Source of the DNA: Desmodesmus armatus | Lineage: Eukaryota; Chlorophyta; Chlorophyceae; Sphaeropleales; Scenedesmaceae | Direction: 5' to 3' | Assembly (NCBI GenBank): GCA_007449985.2 | Contig: VIIQ02000555.1 | Location: forward strand, 558,001-622,000 | DNA length: 64,000 bases | The notes under the pieces: generated by a model | What the model was told of the DNA's origin: nothing | Database searches by the model: none | The model's input: the letters and a program-made list of their open reading frames with translations, nothing else | Translations under genes and position numbers: made by a program | Part shown: one piece after another, positions 12,600 to 23,562 of the stretch | How positions within the stretch are numbered: the stretch's first letter is position 1 | Layout: the number at the start of each line of letters is the position of its first letter

Positions 12600-13960
12600 T
12601 GTTGTGCTAAAACAGTCCCCGCCAATGGTAGCAGGAACTGCTGCTGGTGTTTTTGTTCCAAAGCATTCCCGCCAATTCTAGCAGTTACTGCCGCTGCTGC
12701 TGTTGAGCTATAGCAGTGCCCGCCGATGGTAGCAGGAAATGCTGCTGCTGGTGTTATTTTTCCAGAGCAGTCCCCGCCAATGGTAGCAGGAACTGCTGCT
12801 GCTGCTGCTGTGCCAATGCAGTCCCCGCCGAGGATAGCAGGAAATGCTGCTGCTGCTGCTGTGCCAATGCAGTCCCCGCCGATGATAGCAGGAAATGCTG
12901 CTGCTGGTGTTAATTTTCTAATGCATTTCCCGCAGATGGTAGCAGGAACTGCTGCTGCTGCTGCTGTGCTAAAGCAGTCCCCGCCGATGGTAGCAGGAAC
13001 TGCTGCTGCTGCTGCTGCTGTGCCAAAGCAGTCCCCGCCGATGATAGCAGGAAATGCTGCTGCTGGTGTTAATTTCTCAATGCAGTCCCCGCCAATGGCA
13101 GCAGGAACTGCTGTTGAGCTATAGCAGTGCCCGCCGATGGTAGCAGGAAATGCTGCTGCTGGTGTTATTTTTCTAAAGCAGTCCCCGCCAATGGTAGCAG
13201 GAACTGCTGCTGCTGCTGTGCCAAAGCAGTCCCCGCCGATGATAGCAGGAAATGCTGCTGCTGGTGTGAATTTTCTAATGCAATCCCCGCCAATGGCAGC
13301 AGGAACTGCTGTTGAGTTAAAGCAGTCCCCGCCAACGGTAGCAGGAACTGCTGCTGCTGCTGCTGGGTTGTTGTGCAAGAGCAGTCCCCGTCAATGGTAG
13401 CAGGAACTGCTGCTGTCGTACTAAAGCAGTCCCCGCCGTTGGTAGCAGGAATTGCTGCTGCTGGTGTTGTTTTTCTGAAGCAGTCCCCGCCAATGGTAGC
13501 AGGAACTGCTGCTGCTGTCGTGCCAAAGCAGTCCTCGCCAATGGTAGCAGGAACTACCGCTGCTGCTGGTGTTATTTTGCTAAAGCAGTCCCCGCCGATG
13601 GTAGCAGGAACTGCTGCTGCTGTAGTGCCAGAGCAGTCCCCGCCAATGGCAGCAGGAACTGCTGCTGGTGCTGGTGTTGTTGTGCTAAAGCAGTCCCCAC
13701 CAATGGTAGCAGGAACTGCTACTGGTGTTGTTGTGCTAAAGCAGTCCCCGCCAATGGTAGCAGGGACTGCTGGTGTTGTGCTAGAGCAGTCCCCGCCAAT
13801 GGTAGCAGGAACTACCGCTGCTGCTGTTTATGGTGGTATGTTGAAGCCATCCCCGCCAATGGTAGCAGGAATGGCCGCTGCTGCTGCTGGTGTTGTCGTT
13901 CTAGGGCACTTCCCGCCGGTGTGGCAGGAATTGCTTTTGCTGCTGCTGGGTGCTGGTCAA
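12600..13960. repeat. Minisatellite array A, about 26 units
   Basis: Units of roughly 42-60 bases share the core CCCCGCCAATGGTAGCAGGA, followed by a variable CTGCTG run and a short spacer. I count 26 cores. Unit variants (AATGG, GATGG, GATGA, AATGGC) recur in an ordered pattern, as expected from duplication of multi-unit blocks. Length changes are mostly multiples of three, so long frames stay open on both strands: 284 residues on minus (PATIGGDC repeats) and 201 on plus (QSPPMVAGTAA repeats). I annotate it as a repeat, not a gene, because neither frame is favoured. Confidence 0.9.
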
Positions 13961-13975
13961 GCCTTGCGCACTCAC

Positions 13976-14401
13976 TAGTGTCGCTTGGAGCGAGTCCATG
14001 AGCCCCCGAGCTGCTTGTGCGCTTTCCTGCGGGCTCCGGTTGTTGAGGGAAGCTGGTTGAGCAAGGCCTGCTGAGCCATATCGAAGGCATGGGTGTTGTC
14101 AAAGAGGCCTTGGAATGTCTGGTATAGTTCTGGAATAGCGCACAGATTTAAGGTGGCTGTAGAGAGCTCCCCCAAGAACCCTAGGCTGGAAACCCCCAGC
14201 ACCCACTCAAACTCGACAGTTGCAAGGCTTGTGCGTGACAAACCATTGTGTAAGTTTCCAATTGTCAACTTCAAAGTGAAACCGGCTCACCAGGCGCCCA
14301 TCAACAGGAACAACCATCAGTTGCACTCCGACACTCTCGTTCCTCTCGCCAAAGTCTTTCAGGCTGCCCCCTGCTCGCAATTGTAGGAACGTGGTACTCA
14401 T
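13976..14401 (-). CDS. Unrecognised two-exon gene, copy A (may continue downstream)
   Basis: The first exon starts at ATG 14401 and ends at 14291 (MSTTFLQLRAGGSLKDF and on to PVDGRL) before a GTGAGC donor. A 79-base intron then leads in phase to 14211, reading FEWVLGVSSLGFLGELSTA and a mixed hydrophobic/charged sequence to TRSKRH. The frame hits a stop at 13975, but a strong donor (GTGAGT) overlaps that stop, so splicing onward past or into the minisatellite is possible. No known domain is recognised. The first coding frame also stays open into the intron, and a one-base slip rather than an intron would explain the frame change equally well. A plus-strand frame of 97 codons covers the same DNA but looks like the antisense shadow. 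Confidence 0.4.
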
Positions 14402-14512
14402 TCAACCCTTGGGTATCCTTCTGGCCCTTGATCCTGTCCTGTGGGGCCCCTAGCCACCCACCCAGCACCTGCTGCTGCTGTGCATCCCACTCAGCAGCGT
14501 GCCTGCTGTTGG

Positions 14513-17483
14513 ATGGAGAGTACATCGGGCATATATCGTCTCTTCGCAACCGTTGGTGTTTGGAAGTTTGTTTGGACGCTTGACTTGGTCACACATGCCA
14601 CACGTCTCCAGGAAGTGTGCCAAGGGCCACAACCAGCAGCGGGCGCAGAAGTGAGTGACAGCACGTGGTCCAGCCATTGCCTCGGCCTAATCTGTGTGCA
14701 CTCAGCTGGCTGCCTGCTCGGCAGCCATATGGTAAGCACTCCTTGTATGCTCTCTGCCTAACTCACTGCTTGGCCCGCCTGCACTGCAGCAGGTTGAGCA
14801 CAGCGGCATACAAGAGCGCTGGGGCAGCTGTATGGGCAGTGTTCTGCCAAGCTGTGGCAGAGGGCTCCAGGAATGACAGACACAACCAGTTGGACAAGCT
14901 TCTGCAGGCTGTCAATGACAAGGTAAGAAAGCACATGCACCACAGGAGGGGGCTGGGCTTTGCCCAGCACCCTTGCGCCACAGCTCAGAGCGCCTGTCTG
15001 CAGTGTGATTGTCATTTACAGTGCTGCAGCTTGCAGAATGCCTCCCTTGAGCCTGTGCTGGGTTCATGCCAACATCCCTTGCTCAACGCCTCGTCAAGCT
15101 CACTCAACAGTGATGCTGCGGCCTGCTACTTTGCTGCAGTTTGCAGCCTCTGCTGCGGGCCAGCGCCAGCCGTACCAGCCAATAGCATCCGACCTGGGGG
15201 TAACAGCAATGGGAGGTGCAGCGGGGCCCACACAGCAGAGTGTGCAGCAGCAGCAGCAGGGTGCGCCCCAGCACGCAGCACCTGCACAGTCAGCAGCGGC
15301 GGCGGCAGCAGCAGCAGGACTTGTGGCCTCCCTGCAGCAGCAGGGTGGGCAGCTGCAGGGACAAGCAGCACCTCAGCGCACACCCTCAGCACAGGGTGAG
15401 TCAGGAATGGCAGGGTGCAATGCAGGAAGCCCCTCGGTGCGCAAGGGCTGTCGTCCCTTGTGCCTCCACAGCGCTGTGGACACATTGCACGTTGTGCCTT
15501 TGTGGCGCTGTGTCTGAGACTGTGGTGCTTGTTTGTTGATGCTCACAGTGCCTGGCAGTCCTGCTGGCATCAGTGCGCTGCCTGCGGTGCCAGCGCTACC
15601 AGGAGCCTCAGCCCCTCCTGGCTGGCCACTGCAGCAGTCCCGCCAGCAGCAGATCCAAGCCCTGGCATCCCCCCCAGCTGTGGACGCCCTCAGTGAGGTA
15701 GGTGACTGAAAACAGGGTGGGGGTGTGACGCCCATGTAAGCCGTCACACGCGCACTCATGCGTCACCCCTCTGTCCTTTCCTGCAGACTCCTCAAGGCTC
15801 CTGCACTGCAGTGCAGGGCGATGCCATTGTCGCAGCACCCAGAACATGTTTAGGCAACTTCACAGCACCAGCAGGCCGCCACGCTTGCAACAGCCACTCA
15901 CCCCTTCAAGCAGCATTGTGCGCGCCTGCACTCCCCACACCCTGCTGTGTTGTGGAGGCCACTGACCATTGATCGATCGTGGTGTGGTGTGCAGGCACTG
16001 CGGCTGTACAGCCTTGGTGGCACCACCTTGTCTGCTGGTGCTGGCAGTGGAGGCGCCGCTGTTGGTGCAGCCGGTGGTGCAGCAGCACAGCAGGCAGCGG
16101 GAGCCAGGGCAGCACCTGCAGCAACGGCTGAGGGCGTCAGGGAGGGAGGAGGCAGCAGCAGCCAGCAGGTACGTCCGCCTGCGCACCATCCATCCCCTGC
16201 TTCCCACACCTTGTGTGCCCTCCATGCTTCATACCGCACAGCTTGCACTGTGTCTTGGCCTGAACAGCGGCACATGCTCACGCCATCATCTGCGCAGTCA
16301 CGATACGGTTTTACAGGCAGGCACCGTGCTGCTGTGTGACTAGCTTGCCATGACCGCACTTCTACCATTGCCGGCTGCCTGTGCAGGTGTTGACGCAGCG
16401 GTGTGACTTCGCAAGTGGGTCAACGCCTTGACTGCATCACATCCAAACCAGCACATGCCAGGCCCATAGGCATATGGCGGCAGTACAGCTGTCGCCAGGA
16501 GTGTGGTGCTTGTATGCAACACACTTTGAGTCACTCTGGATGTTGCATTGTGCGGCTTCAAACCAGCCTACGTGGCGCCAGTGCTTTGCCACGCTCCTGG
16601 TGCTCTGCATGTATCGCATGCTCACCTGATTGTGTCTACGCTGGTGCTGGTGCTGGTGCTGGTGCTGAGACTCTTGAGCAGGGCCCTTCTCAGCTGCTGT
16701 TACAAGGCATGCCCAGTGACAAGAGAACTGCTACTAGTAGAACACTTGGTGTGCGATGAAGTGTGTGTTGCTGTCTCCTGTCTCTGCCGCTGCAGGCCCC
16801 CTGCAGATAAGCACCAGCGCCAACAGGGCTGTCCTGGGCCGCAGCAACATCCCCAACCTGAGTGCGTCTGTGGCTGGCGCGCCGGGCTGCGGGGGCTGTT
16901 GTCGCAATGAGGGGCCAAGGAGAATGCAGGTGGGTGTGCTTGGTACCCTGCCCCTACGTGTTGTGCTAGATAGCCATGCATGGCACTGGCAGCAATGCGC
17001 CACACATGTTGACCTTGCACAGAGCTGCAGCCACCTCGCAAGCTACAATGCTTCGTCTGCTGACAGTGTTGGCCTAGACGTCATTGGCATTCGTTGATGC
17101 AGTGCTATGAGTCAACCAGCCTTCAGGGTCTGCATGGTGCCAACCTACACGTGCTCTGCTCCTTTCTTGCAGGGTTCAGCTCCTTGCTTGCAGGGCTCAG
17201 CATCAGCAACTGTGTTGCCTCCCCCCCTGACAGCAGCAGCAGCAGCAGAGTGGCCAAGAGGCCTGCAGGCAGCCAATCGCCAGCAGCAGAAGCTGGCAGC
17301 TCTGTCAAGGAGAAGGGCCCCCGCAGGCGGTGGGACAAGCCAGTGAAACAGGAGGAGGAGCAGGAGCAGGGCCTGCCACGCTGGCTTATGCAGTGTGACG
17401 CCAGCACCCCTGAGCAGCCCAGTCCCCGGCAGCAGCGGAATGACAAGCCTGCCTGGAACAGCTCAAGCAAGGCGTCACGCTAG
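14513..17483 (+). pseudogene. Frame-disrupted paralogue of the 23.5-26.5 kb gene
   Basis: Exon for exon this matches the copy B gene: the first exon, 14793-14922, a Gln/Ala-rich exon near 15140-15395, the linker exon, then exons starting at 16795 and 17173. Two length differences break the frame. The first exon is 11 bases shorter between the shared ATG and the shared donor. The exon ending near 16928 (GGGGCCAAGGAGAATGCAG) is one base shorter than its partner, so the last exon (VAKRPAGSQSP to KPVKQEE) is out of phase. An internal ATG at 14595 could rescue the first break but not the second. Residue changes against copy B are dense in exons 1, 2 and the last two and almost absent in the middle. 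Alternative splicing that restores frame cannot be excluded. Confidence 0.6.
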
Positions 17484-18885
17484 GCATTATAGGAGGGACG
17501 GAGTGGCGGTTGGTTTGTTTGTTGTTTGCCCGCCTGCCACCGTGTGATGGCGTTGTTGAGTGTTGTTGGGCGCCAGCTCAACTGCAAGCTTCAGCTGCCT
17601 AAGCTGAGAGGTTGTCAGGGGTGGGTTTGCTGGTTCTTGCGGCAGGGGCAGGGGCCCGCAACGATGGCAGCAGAGCACAGCAGGGCTGGGTATGGATGCG
17701 AGGGATGGGAGTCGGGGGTTTCCCGGGGGTGGGGGTCAGGCAGGAAAGCAATGGGTGCGGCTGCGTCCGCTCACAAACCATGATGATTTAATGATGGAAG
17801 TGTGGCTCAAACGATCAGTGGAATGTTGCTGCAGCGGCTGCAGTGATACTTTGTCTTGTACTGCCAATACTGCGTGGTGTGCTGTGCTGTGCGGTGCTGC
17901 CAAACTGTTGTTGGCTGATGCCACAGCAGAAAGGCGCTGGGTTTGCATGCCCCAGCAGAGTGGGATGGTGTGCTTGGCGCCATCAGCTATATGTTTTGGG
18001 TGGTGCTGACTTGTCTCAAGCTGACGTCAGCTGCCTGGTGTGGGTTGTGTGATTACACAGAGAGTGCAGGGAGAGTACCTGTGTGTGTAGACAATGAGTG
18101 TGGAGACTTGACAAACTTGACCCAACTGCCTGGTCAGGAGTGTCATCGTGACAGTCAATCACAACCCAAGCATGGAAGCCTTAGTCACGCACACAAGGAT
18201 CCGTTGTGAGGTTGCTTTGTTAGGCTTTCGTTGCCTGGGGTGGCGGTGGGGGACCCAGTGCTAGTTACATTGTGTTCTGTGTTCCCATCTTTGTGTGTTC
18301 CCAGTGTCTCCACAGGAAATCTTGCTACCTCCCCGGTTCCGGGCACTGTCTCACAAGGATCCGTTGCATAGAGCAAAAGGACACACTGGCAAGACAGCAG
18401 TGTGGTGGCTGCTCGATGGTGTGGCCAACAACTTGTGGTATCTGGAAGGGATTGCAGCCACCAACGTACACTTTTAGTAAGGTGCCCGCCGCTTTGCTTC
18501 CTATGGGCGACGCTTTCCCTTGTCAAACCACATTCACTCCGGGAATCATTGAATGATTCCTATCTTCATGCTCTCTGTACTGGTCACCAGGCTAGGCAGC
18601 CAACACAGGGACATGCAACACCACATGAATGCACCCTACAGAGAGGCTGTCCGGATGCGTCACATCTGCGCACATGCCGCATGCAGCCTCTGCCGTGAGA
18701 ACAGGATGCCGCAGCTGCAAAAAGCCTGCTCACAACGACACAGGCAGCTTGCCACAGCTGCATCCCAAGCCAGCCAGTGCTCTCTCTGCCTCTCAGCACG
18801 GTAGTCGCCGGTGTGCAGGAACTGCTGCTCCTTATCCACACCAGCTTCTGGGGTGCTATCTGACTCAACTGCTGTTGCGGTTGGT
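17484..18885. other. 3' flank of duplicated gene, copy A
   Basis: It begins with the shared GGAGGGACGGAGTGG after the stop and matches 26553-27770 with scattered indels. No coding exon is supported; the short frames here are not preserved between the copies. Confidence 0.5.
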
Positions 18886-19407
18886 CTGATCAGAGGCCAT
18901 ACCATGTATTAGTTTAAGGCCTGGAGGCATGCAACACGCCGGCGCGAAACACGCTGCGCATTGTGGCTGTGCACACCCACTCTGCATCTCAGATCTTTGC
19001 ATCCCTTCCGGATACACGATGACGAGTAGTACGGCCATCGAGGTAAAGCGCGACCTGGCCATATCATGTGTACCGCCGCCCGTGCAACACCCCAAACAAT
19101 TCCGAGCAACTGCTTTGCTATGCTTCATATTGATCACGTCGGTCACCTGGCATTCGCGGTCATCCGCTTGCACGGCTGATCGCGTGCCATTTCGACTTCG
19201 TATTCCCGCTGCTACGTGGATGCTGACTTGCACGTTCGCGTGAACACTATTTTTGCTTGCCGTCATGTCGTCAGGAGGTCGCAAGGCGACCTTCGCCCAG
19301 CGTGCGGCCGACCACCACGGGCCGGCCAAAGCGCTCAGCGTAAGTCGCTCGATCTCCACCCCGATGTGCAAGTAAGGTGCTGTTGGTCGGCTGCTGTTGC
19401 GGTTGGT
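18886..19407. mobile_element. 522-base insertion in copy A, flanked by a 15-bp direct repeat
   Basis: Copy B runs straight through this point, with a single GCTGTAGCGGTTGGT. In copy A GCTGTTGCGGTTGGT occurs at 18871-18885 and again at 19393-19407, with about 507 unique bases between. The insert is poor in the CAG/CTG runs seen everywhere else. It ends with an ATG at 19265 that opens a clean frame (MSSGGRKATFAQRAADHHG) and meets a perfect GTAAGT donor after about 25 codons. This looks like a captured promoter plus first exon. No terminal inverted repeats or transposase were seen, so the mechanism is open: transposition with a long target duplication, or repair-mediated capture. Confidence 0.6.
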
Positions 19408-19575
19408 AGCGGTAGGCCCGCCAGCATGTCGTTGTTGGCTGTGGTGTCACCGCAATGCCTTGAACAGCCCTACTAGGCCCTAGCATAGCACGCCTCGGCT
19501 GCTGCAGTACACCGGTCCACCCCCTCACACCTGCACAGCAGCCAGATGAGCGCGTGGTGAAACCAACACGTCACT

Positions 19576-20382
19576 TTAGTATCTTACATGCCAACCAGTA
19601 CATGGTGGTGATGCATGACAGCGGTGCAAAAGCAGCAGTGGAATCAAGTCCAGAACGCCTGCCAACATGCGCTTCTGCCACAACCTCCTGCCAAGCATAT
19701 GCCATATGCATCGGATGCAAGTAAGGACAAAGCGGAGACCTAGATAGTGTTGAGGCCAGTGCACTTACTGTTTGCATGCGTCAGCCACGCAGGCTTGTTC
19801 CCGCAGTGCCTGTGTCAGCTCTGTCAGACGGTGCATGGGACATGTCAGCAGCCTGCCAAGGCAGGAATCGACATCGCGGTGCAGCAGTGCTGTCAGTCCT
19901 ACACAGTGTGACGCAGGCAACAGCTTTTGCAGTTCGGTGCTGTGCTGCACTGAAACAAGCATGCATACAGACACTTGATTTACGGCCATGCAATGGCAGT
20001 ATGCCCGCTGTTTGAGCTTGTCCAATGCAATCATGCTGTGTCTTCAAGTTGCCCCACATCAACCCCACCCAACCTGCATGCATTGGTCTGCTGTTCACCA
20101 GGGACGGATGCTGATCTTGCAGACCTGCACCGGCTGGCAGCGCAATCAAGCAGGCGCGACTGCCGAGGGCCTTGAACAATTTGCCACCCAAGATCCCCCC
20201 TAACACCCCTATCTCACGAGGTGCCCACCTCCGTCGAAACAAAGGATCACACTCCCAACACAGCTTAGGGGTCCCAGCATCTGCAGCAGCAGCAGCAGCA
20301 GCAGCAATTGTAACGGTATCTATGATAGTATCAGCAGCAGCAGCTTCTGCAGCAGCTGCAATCGCTCGCGACTGGTCTTGCA
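19576..20382 (-). CDS. Unrecognised multi-exon protein with a glycine-zipper segment; 5' end missing
   Basis: Three exons join with matching phases: 20382-20125, 19898-19769 and 19687-19576 (TAA), giving about 166 codons. The first is Ala-rich, then reads WAPREIGVLGGILGGKLFKALG, a small-residue GxxxG pattern that could pack in a membrane, followed by ACLIALPAGAGLTALLHRD. The second exon is helical (HRLTELTQALREQACVADA). The last ends in a hydrophobic MLAGVLDLIPLLLLHR and a short Cys/His-containing tail. No start codon lies in the first exon, so at least one upstream exon exists; a possible one lies near 20600-20460. The gene is in unique DNA between the two duplicated blocks. I do not recognise the family. 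Confidence 0.5.
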
Positions 20383-21109
20383 CTACACCAAATCAACCCT
20401 GACGGTAGCTGATTGTGCTGGCTGCTATGCTACTGCTGCTGCTGCTGTGACGACGCTGTGGCGTGCTGTGCGCGCGCACGCACTGGATGGTCGCCTGGCT
20501 GCGAGGGCGTCCATACAATGCTGCCGCTGTGAAAGGAGCTGCCGCCTGTCAGCAAGAACCGTAGCTGCCTGCAAGGTGTCAATAGAGAGGTCAACAACCA
20601 ACCAACCAACCAACCACTTAGCGGTGTTGATGATTCACAACAACAGAAGTCAGCAGTGACTTGCATCCAGACGTTTTCAGGTCGACCGTGTGCGACGTCA
20701 GGTGTGCGAGTAGTCGTGCATGTCTGCCGCTTGCTCGATACCACTAGAAACTGCCAGTGCATGTGCAGTACAGCATCAGCAACAAAGCTTGATGTGCAGC
20801 AGATCATGGTACACACAGATAGTCTGTACCACTACAGCGCAGTGGAACATTTATGTGCTGGGCACCGCTAGACCCACTCACCGACACAGCAGGGGCTGAC
20901 CGCGAAGGCTGCGCGCTGTTCAACACACATTTGCAACAGGCATGGCAAGGCAGCAGGTATTGAAGGCGTGCTTGCAAGAAATGGTGACTGTGTCGTGCCA
21001 GGTCACTGCTGGTGCCGCCAATACCCAAGCAGCGCTGATACCACCGGTGCCAGCAACAGGAGCTGCATGCTGCGCCCAGGCATGGGGACATGTGCAGGTT
21101 GCAGCTGCT
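20383..21109. other. Unique spacer between duplicated blocks
   Basis: It probably holds the 5' exon(s) and promoter of the minus-strand gene on its left. A minus frame at about 20602-20460 follows a good acceptor (CACCTTGCAG) and reads AATVLADRRQLLSQRQHCMD, but I could not link it in phase. A CAAC tetranucleotide run sits near 20594-20617. Confidence 0.4.
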
Positions 21110-21859
21110 GAGTACAGGTCGCACTGCTGTGAGTCATGCCCTCAGGGATGCGCTGACAGGGGTACACACTCACAGTAATCTTCTGGCCTTTCAAAGGCAG
21201 CGGTTGTGATGCAAGCTATCACCTGCCACATGGCCTTGTGCAGGATCAGACATGCAGATATGGTGTGCAGGGTCACAGGCAACTGGCTTGGCCGACGGCG
21301 GCCGTGGTTTCTGGCCTTTGGACCCTTGGTGGTACAGACGGACCCAGGTACAGGTGCAACATTGGTTGATTATCGAGTTTTGATCACGCTGATTACCAAT
21401 AGCGCCGTCTGCAAGACTGCCACAGTACTGCCCTGTGCTGTAGGGCTGCTCCTGCTTTCCTACTGCTGCACAGGTCTCATATGCAGCAGCAGTACTGTCA
21501 CAACACCGTGTATGACACACAGAGACACATAGCTTGGAGGCAGACAGGGCCCTTTTGTAAGGCACAGGATGGTGTCAGGAAACACCACTTTGGCTTTGTT
21601 GAGCACGTGCTGCTGCACTGCAAGAGCGCTGCGAATTGAAGAACCATGGAAGGATCGAACTTCCTCCCACAGCAGCGTGTGCCGCTGCTGTGGTAGCCAG
21701 CCAGGCAAGCTCAGTAGCACCCTTCACCAGCTTGGCAGTGACCAAAGCCAGATCATCAGGGTGGGCTCTTCCTCATGTTGTTGATGTGTTGAGGCTTGAG
21801 CCAGAAAGCGCTCCACAAGGGAGTTTTGGGTTGTTGGTTTTTTTTGTGTTGTTGTGCTG

Positions 21860-23010
21860 AAACAGTCCCCGCCAATGGTAGCAGGAACTGCTGCTGGTGT
21901 TTTTTGTTCCATAGCATTCCCGCCAATTCTAGCAGTTACTGCCGCTGCTGCTGTTGAGCTATAGCAGTGCCCGCCGATGATAGCAGGAAATGCTGCTGCT
22001 GGTGTTATTTTTCTAAAGCAGTCCCCGCCGATGGTAGCAGGAACTGCTGCTGCTGCTGCTGTGCCAAAGCAGTCCCCGCCGATGATAGCAGGAAATGCTG
22101 CTGCTGGTGTTAACTTTCTAATGCAATCCCCGCCAATGGCAGCAGGAACTGCTGTTGAGCTATAGCAGTGCCCGCCGATGGTAGCAGGAAATGCTGCTGC
22201 TGGTGTTACTGTTCTAAAGCAGTCCCCGCCGATGGTAGCAGGAACTGCTGCTGCTGCTGCTGTGCCAAAGCAGTCCCCGCCGATGATAGCAGGAAATGCT
22301 GCTGCTGGTGTTGAATTTCTAATGCAATCCCCGCCAATGGCAGCAGGAACTGCTGTTGAGTTAAAGCAGTCCCCGCCAACGGTAGCAGGAACTGCTGCTG
22401 CTGCTGCTGGGTTGTTGTGCAAGAGCAGTCCCCGCCAATGGTAGCAGGAACTGCTGCTGTCGTACTAAAGCAGTCCCCGCCGTTGATAGCAGGAATTGCT
22501 GCTGCTGGTGTTGTTTTTCTAAAGCAGTCCCCGCCAATGGTAGCAGGAACTGCTGCTGTTGTCGTGCCAAAGCAGTCCCCGCCAATGGTAGCAGGAACTA
22601 CCGCTGCTGCCGGTGTTATTTTGCTAAAGCAGTCCCCGCCGATGGTAGCAGGAACTGCTGCTGCTGTAGTGCCAGAGCAGTCCCCGCCAATGGCAGCAGG
22701 AACTGCTGCTGGTGCTGGTGTTGTTGTGCTAAAGCAGTCCCCACCAATGGTAGCAGGAACTGCTACTGGTGCTGGTGTTGTTGTGCTAAAGCAGTCCCCG
22801 CCAATGGTAGCAGGGACTGCTGGTGTTGTGCTAGAGCAGTCCCCGCCAATGGTAGCAGGAACTACCGCTGCTGCTGTTTATGGTGGTATGTTGAAGCCAT
22901 CCCCGCCAATGGTAGCAGGAATGGTCGCTGCTGCTGCTGGTGTTGTCGTTCTAGGGCACTTCCCGCCGGTGTGGCAGGAATTGCTTTTGCTGCTGCTGGG
23001 TGCTGGTCAA
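21860..23010. repeat. Minisatellite array B, about 22 units
   Basis: Same core and same order of unit variants as array A, but four units fewer. This accounts for the roughly 200-base drop in offset between the duplicated blocks. The missing units lie in the left half; the right half matches unit for unit. Confidence 0.9.
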
Positions 23011-23025
23011 GCCTTGCGCACTCAC

Positions 23026-23451
23026 TAGTGTTGCTTGGAGCGAGTCCATGAGCCCCCGAGCTGCTTGTGCGCTTTCCTGCGGGCTCCGGTTGTTGAGGGA
23101 AGCTGGTTGAGCAAGGCCTGCTGAGCCATATCGAAGGCATGGGTGTTGTCAAAGAGGCCTTGGAATGTCTGGTATAGTTCTGGAATAGCGCACAGATTTA
23201 AGGTGGCTGTAGAGAGCTCCCCCAAGAACCCTAGGCTGGAAACCCCCAGCACCCACTCAAACTCGACAGTTGCAAGGCTTGTGCGTGACAAACCATTGTG
23301 TAAGTTTCCAATTGTCAACTTCAAAGTGAAACCGGCTCACCAGGCGCCCATCAACAGGAACAACCATCAGTTGCACTCCGACACTCTCGTTCCTCTCGCC
23401 AAAGTCTTTCAGGCTGCCCCCTGCTCGCAATTGTAGGAACGTGGTACTCAT
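23026..23451 (-). CDS. Unrecognised two-exon gene, copy B
   Basis: Same structure as the copy A gene: exons 23451-23341 and 23261-23026, with identical splice signals and the donor-overlapped stop. By eye the only coding difference is Arg to Gln three residues from the end (SKRH versus SKQH). Near-identity over the whole small gene, including the intron, points to recent duplication or gene conversion. It therefore gives no information about selection on the protein. Confidence 0.4.
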
Positions 23452-23562
23452 TCAACCCTTGGGTATCCTTCTGGCCCTTGATCCTGTCCTGTGGGGCCCC
23501 TAGCCACCCACCCAGCACCTGCTGCTGCTGTGCATCCCACTCAGCAGCGTGCCTGCTGTTGG

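Larger units (their letters stand above)
11156..12600. other. Signal peptidase 3' flank and start of duplicated block A
   Basis: No gene is supported. From about 11690 the sequence starts to match 21110 onward, first loosely and then closely after 12300. A minus-strand frame around 12510-12320 reads protein-like (for example HPDDLALVTAKLVKGATELA) in both copies. Base differences between the copies change residues in every frame, so it behaves like a decayed exon rather than a conserved one. Confidence 0.45.
11690..19520. repeat. Segmental duplication, copy A
   Basis: This block aligns in order with 21110-27880. The offset drifts from 9.25 kb to 9.05 kb because copy A holds more minisatellite units, and a further 0.5 kb insertion (18886-19407) is unique to this copy. 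Homology is loose at the left edge, near-identical across 13975-14510 and 15240-16540, and clearly lower in 14513-14930 and 16600-17480. The right edge falls near 19520, where shared sequence (GTCGTTGTTGGCTGTGGTGT and what follows) gives way to unique DNA. Confidence 0.93.

Noticed and set aside
12600..13960. CRISPR-like array
   Set aside because: The units are degenerate, contiguous minisatellite copies with CTG runs, not identical repeats separated by unique spacers, and the genome is eukaryotic.
18865..19371. 168-codon minus frame across the 522-base insert
   Set aside because: Runs through the insert boundary without a domain; the clean ATG-to-donor frame on the plus strand is better supported.
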